Shown: positions 1-11,144 of the stretch, piece after piece
Layout: every line of letters starts with the position of its first letter
Numbering within the stretch: position 1 is the stretch's first letter
Source of the DNA: Microbotryum silenes-acaulis
Taxonomy: Eukaryota > Basidiomycota > Microbotryomycetes > Microbotryales > Microbotryaceae
NCBI GenBank assembly: GCA_003665825.1
Contig: QPFY01000026.1
Location: forward strand, 62,001-126,000
Reading direction: 5' to 3'
DNA length: 64,000 nt
The notes under the pieces: generated by a model
Databases searched by the model: none
What the model saw: only the letters and a program-made list of their open reading frames with translations
Told to the model about the DNA's origin: nothing
Position numbers and translations under genes: made by a program

Positions 1-1151
1 TTTCCGAGACGAGTTCGAGCGAAGTCGAAGACGCTCCTAGCGAACTCCTCGGTATTCGATCGTTGAATGGTGGACGTATACTCTCGGGTGATGCACCGGT
101 CTTCCAACCTGGCGGTCCTGGAGCTCGAGCTCGACCGCAGCGCAAGAACGTAAATCCTGCCCCTGCGCTCGACGCCGATTCAACCTATTATTTCTATCAG
201 GCCGCTTCGGGCCAAAACATCTATCTCCACCCACTCGACATCAAGATCCTCAAATCCCATTTCGGGACCTACCAAGGCATGCCCGATGTCATCTCCGTCA
301 AAGTCGAAGGCGCGGACGAGGGTTCCATGAACGACGATCTACGACGGAGATGTCGCTGGCTTGCGCATCTACCGACCTCATGCGATGTCGTCTTTATCGA
401 GGCGGATTTGACGTCCGTCGTTCCGGGATCGAGTTTGGAACCTTACTCGCACGCTTTGAAGCAACGCAGGACGAAGAGGAGGGATAAAGCGAGGAGGGAG
501 GATAAGGCCAAGCTCAAGTCGGAGCAAAAAGAGGTCGAGGCTCGTCCCGTCTACATGGCGACTTATGGATTGGTGGGAACGGGACACAACAGTTGGAGCA
601 ATGTTCCCATAACGACGGCTTCGACGCAGCAGATGATGGCGTCGACGACGGCGTTCCCTCCTCCTTCGTCTGGATCCAATCCCGGTAGCTCGTGGGGTGA
701 TGCGCATGGTTTCCCTTCCTCCGTTTCTCCCACCAGGCCCGCTCCTATATCAACTTGGGGGAACCAAGCTCCTTCCACTGCAGCGAACTCCCAATCCCTC
801 GCAGCTCCTCGATCCTTCGCTTCGGCTCTCCATTCCTCTTCCAGACCTTCCGCTAGCCGAACTTCGCAGGGCCATGACCTCGACGAATGGGACGATGCTG
901 AATTCGATGAACGGTGGCACGATTTCGAGGATCGATTACATGGCGCTTCCTCCAACTCGTTCTCTTCGCTAAATTCAAGAGGGGGAGCAAATCGAGGTGG
1001 GGGGAGCGCGAGTGGATCGAATGCTGGTGGTGGGGCAGGGGGTAAGGATGGAAGTGCGACGCCGAAGCAGAGTTTCGGGGGCAAGAAGAAGGGGAGAAAG
1101 GGGGCGTTAACGTTGAACCTTAGTGGGGCGGCGATGAGAGGGACCGGATGA
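1..1151 (+). CDS. RNF10: RNF10/Mag2-type protein, C-terminal part (5' end outside window)
   Basis: The frame is open from the first bases of the window to a TGA at 1149-1151, so only the C-terminal part (about 380 residues) is present. The RING domain would lie upstream of the window. A conserved block early in the fragment, YYFYQAASGQNIYLHPLDIK followed by LKSHFG and by RRRCRWLAHLP, matches the segment after the RING finger in the RNF10/Mag2 E3 ubiquitin ligase family, linked to 40S ribosomal protein ubiquitination. A basic, charged stretch follows, then a long Ser/Pro/Gly-rich tail. The first Met-like position in the frame is a TTG at 63, so there is no internal start here. The family call rests on recalled conservation of the block. 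The tail is not diagnostic. Confidence 0.8.
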   Translation, partial: SETSSSEVEDAPSELLGIRSLNGGRILSGDAPVFQPGGPGARARPQRKNVNPAPALDADSTYYFYQAASGQNIYLHPLDIKILKSHFGTYQGMPDVISVKVEGADEGSMNDDLRRRCRWLAHLPTSCDVVFIEADLTSVVPGSSLEPYSHALKQRRTKRRDKARREDKAKLKSEQKEVEARPVYMATYGLVGTGHNSWSNVPITTASTQQMMASTTAFPPPSSGSNPGSSWGDAHGFPSSVSPTRPAPISTWGNQAPSTAANSQSLAAPRSFASALHSSSRPSASRTSQGHDLDEWDDAEFDERWHDFEDRLHGASSNSFSSLNSRGGANRGGGSASGSNAGGGAGGKDGSATPKQSFGGKKKGRKGALTLNLSGAAMRGTG

Positions 1152-1274
1152 AAGAGGGGAGCTGCGTCGTAGATTGATGACGGGTTTGGTAATTGTAGCG
1201 TTGTCGACTGTGTGTATGTGACGAAATATAGAAAGCTCGCATTCGCCTCGCAGAACAATGTCAATTTTGCAACG

Positions 1275-1297
1275 GAGAGAGAGAGAGAGAGAGAGAG
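1275..1297. repeat. GA dinucleotide microsatellite
   Basis: An uninterrupted GA tract of about 23 bp lies 120 bp downstream of the RNF10-like stop codon, in the tail-to-tail interval shared with the zinc-finger gene on the other strand. Confidence 0.9.
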
Positions 1298-1706
1298 CAG
1301 TTCACGGGTTCCGACGACAGTTTTTCCGTTTGCGTTTCGAACCTTGCACAAACACAGATTGCAGCAGCGTCCGGGCGTGCTATACTACAATTTATCCAAA
1401 AACGATACCGTAAAGAAAGAAAGACAAAAGAAACATGAAGAATTGCGAAGCTGCGTTGAAAACCCATTCCGACATGGAGAAACCCAGAAACCCAGGATCC
1501 AAAAAGGGTGCACAGAAAAAAGCAGGGGTACACGAAAGGTAAAGGGGAGAGAGGAAATCCGGAAGACACGGTTGAACAGGCAGGTAAGCCTGCCATGCAT
1601 AGGTCGATGACGAGAGGCAGTGATGGGTGGTAGCACGCGATGGGCAAGATTGTACTTGCAGGTTTTGTGGTTCTTTATAAATGGGCGCCGAGGAGATGTT
1701 CCCTTC

Positions 1707-4193
1707 TTAGCGACTCGGCGCGTACAGAGACCCTTCGGTCTCGACCGAACCAGCCGTGCTTTCACGAGCTCCGCGAGGAATAGGGGCTCCATTTTCGTCG
1801 AGGTCGTATTCGTCCCCGGAGTGATGACGTCCCTGATCGTATTCGACCTGTCGGTTGTCTGATTGTTGCATCTGCTGTTGCTGGTGATGATGATGTCGCA
1901 GAGTAGGAGAACTGCCTTGCAAGGGCGGGAGGTTGAGCGCAGCCGTGCCCGCGCCCGAACCCGAGCCCGAACCTGAGCCCGCGCCAGCGCCCGCGCCGGC
2001 GCTTGTGCTGGCAACCCCGCGCGACGTCGATTGGTGCGGGTCCTGTTGCCCCTCGCGGTTACCAAAAAAATGTTCGAGCTGGATCGAGAAGGAGGCATCG
2101 CTTTGTCCCGGTGCTCGATGGACCCTGAGATGCTGATTGAGGTTGTCGTGGCGCGAGAAGAGCTTTGCACAGCCCGGCCACTGGCATTGGAATGCTGCGA
2201 TGGATGGAAGCAATGGGCAAAGCATCAGCTAGTTGGAACGAATGAGCTTTTGAAGGAATAAGTGAGACCGCTCACGTTTGATCTCGGTGTGGATCGAGCG
2301 TACGTGCCGCTTTAGATGCTCGCTTCGCTTGAAAATTTTGTTGCAGTCAGGAACCTTGCACAAGAAAATCTTGCGCGGCTTGCCAGTCTTGGTAACGCCC
2401 GAGTAGGCAATTAAAGCTTCGTTCGGATCGATGTTGGGGTTGCTCGGGAAAAGGAGCTCGGGCGACGACGGCGGCCGGCGACCCCTCGAGCGTTTGGTCG
2501 GCAGCTGCATAAACTCGTCATCAGTCGGGATGCCGGCCAATTTTCCTGGCGGAGCGGATGCTGCTACACCCGGGATACCTGACCACGGTAGAGAGGGAGC
2601 GTTCGGGGCGAGCATTGAGCGCGGGGTAGGGTGGTACACGTTGCTGCTTTGCCGGACGGCCGCTGCGCGCCGTACCATCGTTCGGCGTGCGGGTCGCCGT
2701 GAGCTCCGCCCGCCCGAGGACTGTTGCCCCTGATCCTGGTGGTCGGTTTGCCCGTCATCGCGACCGTGGTCCATATCCTCTCTCGGCCCGAGGTAGCGTA
2801 ACTCGTGTTGTTGGTGGTGTTGCGGGTGTTGTTGGCTCGGGTGTTGCTGGTGGTGCACGTGTTGCGCGTTGTCCGAGTAGTACATAGGACCGGAGAAGCC
2901 AGGTCGATGTTGATCACTGCCATGGTCGTGGTAAGCGGGCGGAGGGTGTTGCTGGAAATAGGGATGTCCTCCGTACTGCATCGTGGACGGATCGAGACCA
3001 TCTGCGGACCCCTCGGCGGAGTGCTGGCGCTGCGGGTACCCGGAGGGGTAAAAAGGAGCCTCGTTCTCCATGGCGTGGTGAGCCCCTAAGGCCACGTGGG
3101 CGGTCGGGTTGCGGGGAGACATGCCTGCGAGCATCGGCACCGCGGGAAGATAAAAACCTTGAGAGTTAGTTTGGGCTCCCGGGGGTGGCAGTCGGGGTAG
3201 AATCATGGGACGAATGTCGGGGGATCGTTCCATGCGTGGGGGCGGCGACTGACCGGCCGAGCTCGATCCGGAACCGTTTCCATGCTGATACTGATGCTGC
3301 TGGCCAGGGTACATGCCCATGGGGTGCTGTTGGGCGGGGTGGGGCATAGACGGGATCGTGTAAGACTCGTGGGTGATCGAACTGCCGTACACCACTTGAG
3401 CTGGCTGCTGGGGATGGGGTATGGACTGCGAGTGGTTGTGCAGCAGCAAGTTGCGAAGGTGGTTTCCGCTCGTGCCACCTTCGAGATTGTATTGTCGAGG
3501 GGTGTATGGATGGGGCTCCGGAGTAGCGTATTCGTTAGAACCAAGAATAGGGTACGAGCGTCCCACGGTAGAAGAGCGATGATCGCCCTGGTCGCGGCCA
3601 CTGTGCTGGTCTCGAGCGGAGTATTCGTGCCGACTGCTAGGCCTTGTCTCGGACAGAGGAGGCAACGGAGGGAGCCCTCGTTGTTGCTCGGGGGTCGGGA
3701 CCTCCTGCTGGCGGAGGGAAGGTGAGTGACTGAGTATCGGGGTCAGTCCCGAGAAGCTCATCGAGCGGGGCTGCTGCAGTCCATCGGGGAGATCGCGCGA
3801 GGAGGGGTGCTCCGACGTGAGATCGTACTGAGGAAAGCGAGGCAGATCACTCTCTGCGAATTTTTCCTTGTCGGAAACAGCGGCAACGTGCTCAGAGGAC
3901 AACACTGCTCCGCCCATCGCGGTTGAAGAAGGAGAAGGATGACGGTGGGGGCTCTGAAGGGGTTCGGGTGTAGGCGATCGCAGCTGGTCCTGTTCGAGAT
4001 CGGCTTCGGACCGGTTCGCCTGGGGGCCGCCACTGGGGGAAGGGAAGGTGTACTCCTTCAGGTGCTGGTTGTGGGGGACGAGTTCGATCGAGGCAGGCGC
4101 GGTCTGTGCGCTCCGATCGTCTTGAAGATCGCCACAAGAGTTCGGCGGCGAGAACGCGACAGTGGCGTTGACCGTGGGTGAGACGATTGACAT
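1707..4193 (-). CDS. C2H2 zinc-finger transcription factor (Msn2/4-like finger pair)
   Basis: Two exons, 2276..4193 and 1707..2194, joined over an 81-nt intron with a GTGAGC donor and a CAG acceptor; about 801 aa. The join is supported because it restores the inter-finger linker (IHTEIK then PFQC) between two adjacent C2H2 fingers near residues 612-635 and 643-665. Finger 1 is C-x4-C-x12-H-x4-H and finger 2 is C-x4-C-x12-H-x3-H; RSEHLKRH and HDNLNQH are the recognition-helix cores. Such a pair resembles Msn2/Msn4/Com2-type stress and nutrient regulators binding short G-rich sites; this is family inference. The long N-terminus is low-complexity (Pro, Gln, His, Ser), typical of activation regions. 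The C-terminus has a Gly-Ala/Gly-Ser repeat. The frame extends upstream of 4193, but the first true ATG is at 4191-4193. Confidence 0.85.
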
Positions 4194-6727
4194 CAATGTG
4201 GATAACGGAGGCAAGGCGGATAGGGCGGTGCCGCTCGAGACTCAGGGATCGATGTGGTGTGGGTGGGCAAAGGAGCTGGGATGGGTTGGTAGTCAGTCAG
4301 CAAAATTCATACGGCAAATGACTCTCCAGTAGAAAGAAGGTTGATGGCTTGAGCTGGGCCCTACGTCGCTGGCCACGGTCGACGGGCAACAACTACTCGC
4401 CGACCGTGCGCGCCGACGGGAACGGGCAGCGCTCGCGCAGTTCTAGCCGGCGAACCAGCGCTGATCGCTCAAGGACGGGCAAGCCGGTCCAAAGCACCAA
4501 GTCACGGATCGCCAAATTCAACAAAGTGTATCAAGGCCTTCACATCTTCCATTATGTATTTAGGGTCGTCCTGGCCAACGCTGCCAGCGCGATGCGACCG
4601 TGCGCGCCGCCGGCTGTGGAGATCAGCACCCGCGCTAAACGCAAGGCTGCCACCGGTCGTACGGGCAAGAACGCAAGAACGCCGTCGACGAGCGAGCACG
4701 CGATCGGAGGTTGTCGATCAATTCATCCCGAACGACCAGCAGCCACAGAACTCACCTTTTCTGGTCCCAAGAGTATGGTGCAACTTGAACTTGTCGCGCA
4801 AGACGAATAAATCGAGGCCGGAGTGAGCGTGGGATGGGCGGGCAGGGCGGAGTGAGGCTGCGCGAAGTCCAAAGTCGAAGCACAGGGGGGTCGATTCTGG
4901 GACAATTCCGAGTTCGGGGGCGCTAATCAAGCGTATTGAGGGCGGAGCTCGGCCGGTCAGGAGAGGACGGGATTAGCACGACGTGGTGGCAAAGGGGGGA
5001 AGGGCGGAGGGGTGTATCGAGTGTGGAACAGGAGGAGTGGGCGTCAGGCGTCAGGGAGCTGGCTAGGGGGCTCGCGAAAGTTGGCAGGAGAGTGAACAAG
5101 GAAAAGCAAAGAGGGCAAGAGCGTGGTCACGTCTCGCACGAACTGATGCCCCGAGCGATTCGTATATCCGGCCCGCCCCCGACGCGTGCGCTGGAGGGCG
5201 TGCGCTCGCAAGTGATTGCCCGCCGATCATTGAGCTAGTGTACTTAGGAGAGGTCATCTTGTCTTGCAGACGCACGCGGTTACAAGAGTCGCTCCACCTT
5301 CGGCTCATTTAGCCGTCATCACACCACTCTCGCCTCGCGTCATCGTAGATGTCGGGCACGGCCCCACGATCGCCCTTCGTTCTCCTCTCCTTTTCCCGGG
5401 CATACGCCTCCTAAGTGACCCGACGCGGCTCAAGTGACACAATCTCCCGTCGATCCCCGCCCTCCAAGTCACACGCAAAAGTGTCGCACAGACTAAGGGA
5501 ACTTGACGCTTAGTTACGCTATCTGTGACAAGGATGTATCACCTGGGGTCCGTTTCAGTGTACCCTGAGTCTGGCGGATGTACTCCCGGCTCTACTGCGC
5601 AGGCGGCTGAGGGGTTCCCGGGCCACAGTGGACTCGTTCTTAGCCGGGCCTCGCAAGACAAGTCCGAAGGGCTTGTCCGATCGTTCACAACAAAGCCGCT
5701 TCCTCGTAATGCACAACGACCTAACATGATGCCAGGCTGGCGGAGGCGGTCCGCCTCACACGGATAGCACTACCTACCCGAGAGCGAGGGGTCTCCTTTT
5801 CCAAGACAAACTGATGTTCAAGCCCCGAAATGCCGAAAGCACCGCCGCCGCTGAGCCGCTGTGGTCGCCGCATCGCCGCCGGTCGTCACCAGGTTTGCGA
5901 CGACCGGCCGAAAACGTGAAATCGAGGGAGAGAGATCGCCCGTGCCGGTAAAACATTGAGACCGCTTCGTCTGTACGCTCAAAAATCTGCGATCGGTCGA
6001 TAAATCGGCTCTTCTGGTGAGACACGCTGGATTAATGACCTGATTGATCGACGGCGCGGCGGCGAACGAAAAACAACGCCGGCCACGGCTATCGATAAGT
6101 GTGAGGTATGCGCCTCTGAAATCTGTCGTTCTTGATCCCGCTAGACTAAAGGTCAGTCTCAACTAGAACTCGATATTCTAGCTACTCAGAGGCTACTTAT
6201 AGGGCTGTGAGGCATCCCCTTGTAGCCACCACGTCGGTTCACAAATTATTGGGAAGCCGGTAGGCGCTCTAGCGTTCGCTTTATCTCGGCACACATCGGG
6301 CCGAACGGGTCTGTATCGTCTCGATAGTTCGACCATCCCCACACTGCCGCTTCATCACAGCAGTGCGATGACGGAAATTGAGTCTTGAAGCTGCCTGCCC
6401 CACAAAAGGACACATACTCTGCCCAGCGGCAGTTCCGCGAGTCCGAAACAAAGCCCCGCTAGTGGCTATGGGGCAAGATACATCGATACTCAACGCAAGA
6501 ATCCCTCGTGGTTGTCGCTTGCATCGAGTTGCGAACCTGGCCAAATAGTCCGGCCGCTCAATGATCCCCCGCCCGCCCCGCCCACCGCTGTCCCAACCAC
6601 ACCGTTTGCCAAAGTTTTAGATCGGTTTCTCTCGTCCACGAGTCTTCTCACTCAAGAGTGTTCGTGATGACCGACCCGATCGGTACGAGTGGATATGGTA
6701 CGACAGGTCATTATTGTATACTCTAAT
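4194..6727. other. Intergenic region without recognisable genes
   Basis: This 2.5-kb stretch separates the zinc-finger gene from the RCC1-like gene. Its proximal part presumably holds the 5' leader and promoter of the zinc-finger gene. Several open frames of 60-150 codons exist on both strands, but none shows domain-like sequence, splice-compatible continuation or biased composition. No tRNA, rRNA or repeat structure was recognised. Confidence 0.6.
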
Positions 6728-8714
6728 CTAGTCTGTATAGCTCTCCCCTAGCGACACCCAAAGTGCATCCGAACCGCATTCGACCTGATCGATTCCCCAC
6801 TCGACGCCGTCTCGGTCCAATCCAAGCTCTCGCAAGGGCAAATCCACTTCGGTCGGTTCGTAGATCCGTGAAGGGACAGTTGGTTTCTCTCGAGTCCGTG
6901 GAGCAGATCCGACCATCCCAACTCCCAGTCGTCCGTGCGAATTATTGACGCCCCAGGTGTACAAAGCCGAATTCCCCTCGGGCGCGTCTGTCGCAAGAGG
7001 TGGGCCGCATGTCAGTCAAGCTATGTGAGATATCGGGCCAGTCGGGGTGACGAACCTCGTATAGCAGTAGCCCAACCCCACCCAGCCCGGATCCGCGTGG
7101 TCCCACACCCTTCTAGTGCGTCGATGCGCTGTACCGTCGTCGACTCGAGGGTTGAAGATCCAAGACCAAGAGCGCCATATCCCGCAGAGTAGACCGAGCC
7201 TCGATCTACCCATCCACAGATTGGATGGTAAAGTCAGTTGCTCGGTTGGGAAGTGAGTGCAACGAACATGGATCCAGAATCGCGATCAGAATGAATTACG
7301 CAAGGGGCTCGCCTCGACGCAAGCGACGAGTGAGTCCCCACGTCTGTGTTTAGCAAAAACCGGCGTTGTCCTGCCTTCGAGTCTCCGTCCGCCTCTTCCT
7401 AAGAATTTCGGACCAGACTCGTCCGATGGCCCCGGCACAAATATTTCATCACATCGCAGGCCCTGTTAGCTGAAGCTCCAAGACTTACCGTCTAGAACAA
7501 TGGCGAACGATCCTCCACATTGATAGTCGACGATCCTTCGCGATGGAGTAAGGAAGGAATCATCTATCGGTATTGGCGTATGTATCTGATCGATCTTGAT
7601 CCCCTGCAGGCCCTGGGCATATTCCTGCGGGTGGATGAGCAAATTATTCGCTCAGCGTCTCGAGCGCGTTAGAGCGCGTTAGAGCAAATACGCACCGAAT
7701 TGCCCCATGTCCATAGTCTTCCTTCCTTCGTGATCAAGGCAGATGTATCCGCTCCGGCTCGTATTGTTGCGATGCCGCCTTGTGCCAAAACCTCGTCTGG
7801 TATCGGCATGGGTGTGAGCTGATAGATGTCGGCAAGGCAAGCTTCCCCGAGTCCGAGTTGGCCATCTGTGTTGCAGCCGGAACCATAGAGAGCCCCGTTC
7901 TCTGTGAAATTATGAGGTTCATCAGTGAGTAAACTGAGGATCAGTAAGGGCGATCCCACATCATGATTTACCTGACAGAATCTGAATATGCTCGAAACCT
8001 GTTTCGATCTGGCGGATTCGGCCTAGTTTTGGCGGGAGCGTCACCTGGGTCGCTTTTGACAAGAGTGACATTGCCGGTTCCTCATGCTCCTCGAGGGGAG
8101 GTGGTGGATAGAAGTTGGGTTGTGCCAGTCGACCTCTCGATAGATTACCGCAGACGTAGAGCGCCGTCTCGTCTGAGCACCGAGAGCAGAAAAGGTAGGA
8201 GCCGCGTCCATCATCGAGCCAGTGAGCAGAATCCGCATCAGCGGTTAAGCAAGCTTAAATATGATTTGTAGTTTTTCGCTAACCGACCCTGCTGTTCCAA
8301 TACGATATAACCACTCTGGCAAGCGGCCTTGGTCGACAGTATGCGATCGCCTTGGAAACCTTCGACTAGGCCCCTCGTCTCCTCCTGGCTGGCGAAATCA
8401 AGCCCCAGTTGACCGGCTTCGTTCCTCCCAACAGCAAAGACCCTCCCTACGCCTGTAGAGTTCTCATAGCTGAGAAAGGTGTGGCCTTGGCCTGCCGAGA
8501 TGGACGTGAGGTGGTAGCCACCTGCGACGTCTTGAGCTCTGCCGATCGAGCCGAGCCACGACGACAAGGGGACGGGCGACAGCGAGGGGTTTGAAGGTGA
8601 CTGTTGAGAGCGTTGAGAATAGGCCAGAGGTGGGGAGAGCGGGTTGTGGCCAGCGAGGAGCAGGTGCGACAGGCGACGGATCGGACGAACGGAAGAGTGT
8701 ACGATCGACGTCAT
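6728..8714 (-). CDS. RCC1-repeat protein, mitochondrial RCC1L/Fmp25-like
   Basis: Six exons fit one frame: 8288..8714, 7972..8172, 7696..7901, 7489..7624, 7056..7205 and 6728..6987 (459 aa). Splice phases agree at every junction. RCC1-type blades are visible as repeated phrases: GRVFAVGRNEAGQLGLD, ALYVCGN, ALYGSGCNTDGQLGLG, GRLWTWGN, GSVYSAGYGALGLG and ALYTWGVNNSHGRLGVG. The Ser/Pro/Leu-rich N-terminus with scattered Arg and almost no acidic residues fits a mitochondrial presequence. The order of blades and the mitochondrial-like leader suggest the RCC1L/Fmp25 group, which acts in mitochondrial translation or ribosome assembly, rather than the nuclear Ran exchange factor. The first donor (GTCGGT) and the roughly 280-nt intron between exons 4 and 5 are the least certain points. 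It is divergent from the phosphopantothenate-cysteine ligase gene, with 479 bp between start codons. Confidence 0.82.
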
Positions 8715-9193
8715 GGTGGGCGAACGACGACGATCGGGCTAGTTGCGGCACTTTGCACTCCAGTGCACCCCGTACCACCACTCGTGACCTACCCCCAGGT
8801 GTAGTCTTACGCCAGGAGTCTGCGAATCACGTCACTCCACCGGCAGCAGAGCAAGGAGCAGAACGGCGCAAGACTGCGCAAGACGGCCGACCGCGACACG
8901 GAATCGGCCTGAATCGGCGGGGGACCCCCACATTCGCTCCTTTTCTCCCAACGCTCCACTGAGTCCACGCCGCGCCTTACTTCCTCGTTTTTCTGGCCTT
9001 GTGCCTGTATATTCGTCGCACCGACTAAGTGATCCTCGAAGCACGGTTGTTTCTCGGTGTCGAGAGGATCTACCCCATCCCACGCTGCATCGCAGGCGGG
9101 TCTCACTCGCTCTCCACCTCGCTCCCATCTCTCCCCACGTACCACACGACGTTTGAATCTCCGATCACCGCTACATCGACGCATCTTCGTACT

Positions 9194-10735
9194 ATGGCAT
9201 CCGCAGACCGACCCCAATTCTCGGCTGAGCAGTTCTTTGCCGAGCAACCACCACCCGCGAGGCTGCAGGAGCACCTTAACGCCGTCCAGGCCTTTGTTGA
9301 GCGCAATGCTTCGGCTGGACGGAGGGTCGTACTCGTCACCGTGAGTCATACCTTCATTCTGAAACCTAAAACAACGTACTTGACCCCGCTGAATTAATAC
9401 TTGGCATGCCCCCGCGGCTCGATCGCTCGTTTGGCTGAACTTGACGGAATCTCTGGACATTCAGAGCGGAGGCACTACGGTCCCTCTTGAACACAACGTG
9501 TCAGTCATCCCGGAGCATGCATATAAACGTTTCAAATTCCCAACAGATCTGACTCGCGTTCACTCTCCTCGGTCGTACAGTGTCCGCTTTCTCGACAATT
9601 TTTCCGCCGGCACTCGGGGCTCAGCTTCGGCCGAGCATTTCCTCCGCACGGGAGACTATGCCGTCATCTTCTTGCACCGACAATACTCGCTTCGACCTTT
9701 CTCTCGCCACTACTCGCATTCGACCAACCCCTTCCTCGATCTGTTGACGATCGTCAACGACCACGAGCACGCGTTCCGAGTTCCCAGCAAGGACGACAAC
9801 GATGGCTTCTTGTTCCCTCCCGTTCCGGCCGTCGGGACCGTCTCGGCGCCGCTGTCCCGACGACCTTCTGCATTGGATGGATCCGACTATAGAACTCTGC
9901 CCAAGTCACCCGTGGCGTCGGACGGGTCACCGCAGATCCAGATCCCGCCACCGGACTTGGAACCGATGCTCTCCCTGCTGAGGTCGTACAAGCTCGTGCA
10001 AAAGATGAAGATCCTCTACTCGATACCGTATACGACCATTGACGAGTATCTGTGGTACCTAAGAGGCGTCAGTCGCGTCATGGGAACCGCCAAGGATTCG
10101 CAAGGGCAGGCGCTGGGCAGGAGAGGCATGTACTACTTGGCAGCAGCCGTGTCGGATTTCTTCATCCCGTCTCAGCGAATGGTCAGTGGGGCAAAGCGAA
10201 CCCGTTGAATCATGGAATCAGCATTGGCTCACCGGGGGGCTTCTCCTACGCATTCACACGCAGAGCACACATAAAATCCAGTCGGGCAAAGGCTCGCTCG
10301 TCATCGAAATGGATCAAGTTCCAAAAGTGCTCAAAGCGATGGTCGACGAATGGTCTAACGACGGGTTTATTGTTTCCTTCAAGGTGAGTAGATCCTCGGG
10401 GACGATCATTCCAACCTGACAGCATAGCGAAACACCATCTAAACCACTCCAACCCTTCATAACCTTTCGTCCAGCTCGAAACCGATCCCGCTATCCTGAT
10501 TCCAAAAGCTCGAGCCGCGCTCGAGCGCTACGGCCACCAATTGGTCATCGGCAACACGCTCACCAACCGCAAGCACGAGGTCATATTCGTGCATCCTTCC
10601 GGTAAAGAAGACTGGCTAAGGATCGAATTACCGACCGCTTTGGGGGAAGGGGAAGCGGTTAGGGAGATAGAGGAGGACATCATCGCGAGACTGGTGGGGC
10701 TGCACGAGAGGTGGATCGATGGGAAGGGGGCTTAA
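9194..10735 (+). CDS. CAB2: Phosphopantothenate-cysteine ligase (coenzyme A biosynthesis)
   Basis: Four exons, 9194..9340, 9465..10181, 10264..10383 and 10475..10735, encode 414 aa with all phases at zero. The enzyme joins cysteine to 4'-phosphopantothenate, the second step from pantothenate toward coenzyme A. Diagnostic sequence: VLVT then SGGTTVPLE at the nucleotide site, VRFLDNFSAGTRGSASAEHF (eukaryotic PPCS signature), VIFLHRQYSLRPFSR, AAAVSDFF, and HKIQSGKGSL with VPKVL near the C-terminus. Length is typical of fungal homologs, with a low-complexity linker around residues 135-170 between the conserved halves. The start is the first ATG of a frame whose upstream part shows no family similarity. 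The gene is tail-to-tail with the MADS-box gene, 409 bp away. Confidence 0.93.
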
Positions 10736-11144
10736 AGAGAGACTTATAATCATGGATAGGCGACAGCGTATCGTGGTGATAATAGGTCTTGATGATGTTA
10801 TTACAATAGGGTGTGGACACAATCGCTCCGAATGACAAGGATATGTGTGGCAAGAGAGAAAGAAGAGAATGAACCAGATGACTGCGCGCGCTATAGGTAT
10901 AAACAGGCCGCGGGGCATGAGAAGTTGAATACACACACAATAGGGGACGTAGAAAGAAAATGAAGAGGGAAGAAAAGACGGGACTTAAAGAGTGTCCTAT
11001 GTATATGGTGTCTCTGCAGGCCCAGCGGGGGCAAGATCTTCGTCCCAGCGATCTTGGACGGCATCCGGAGGATACTCTCTCCCCACGGTCAACGAAACTC
11101 TAAACGGCCCCACTACGACTCGACGACAACGTTCGACAATCCGC

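Noticed and set aside
4349..4810. 153-codon + strand frame upstream of the zinc-finger gene
   Set aside because: Arg/Ser/Thr-rich composition typical of chance frames in GC-rich DNA, without motif or splice context. It lies where the leader of the zinc-finger gene is expected.
5560..5750. Possible structured RNA in GC-rich intergenic DNA
   Set aside because: Local pairing is possible, but no known RNA core (RNase P, SRP, snRNA) could be identified.
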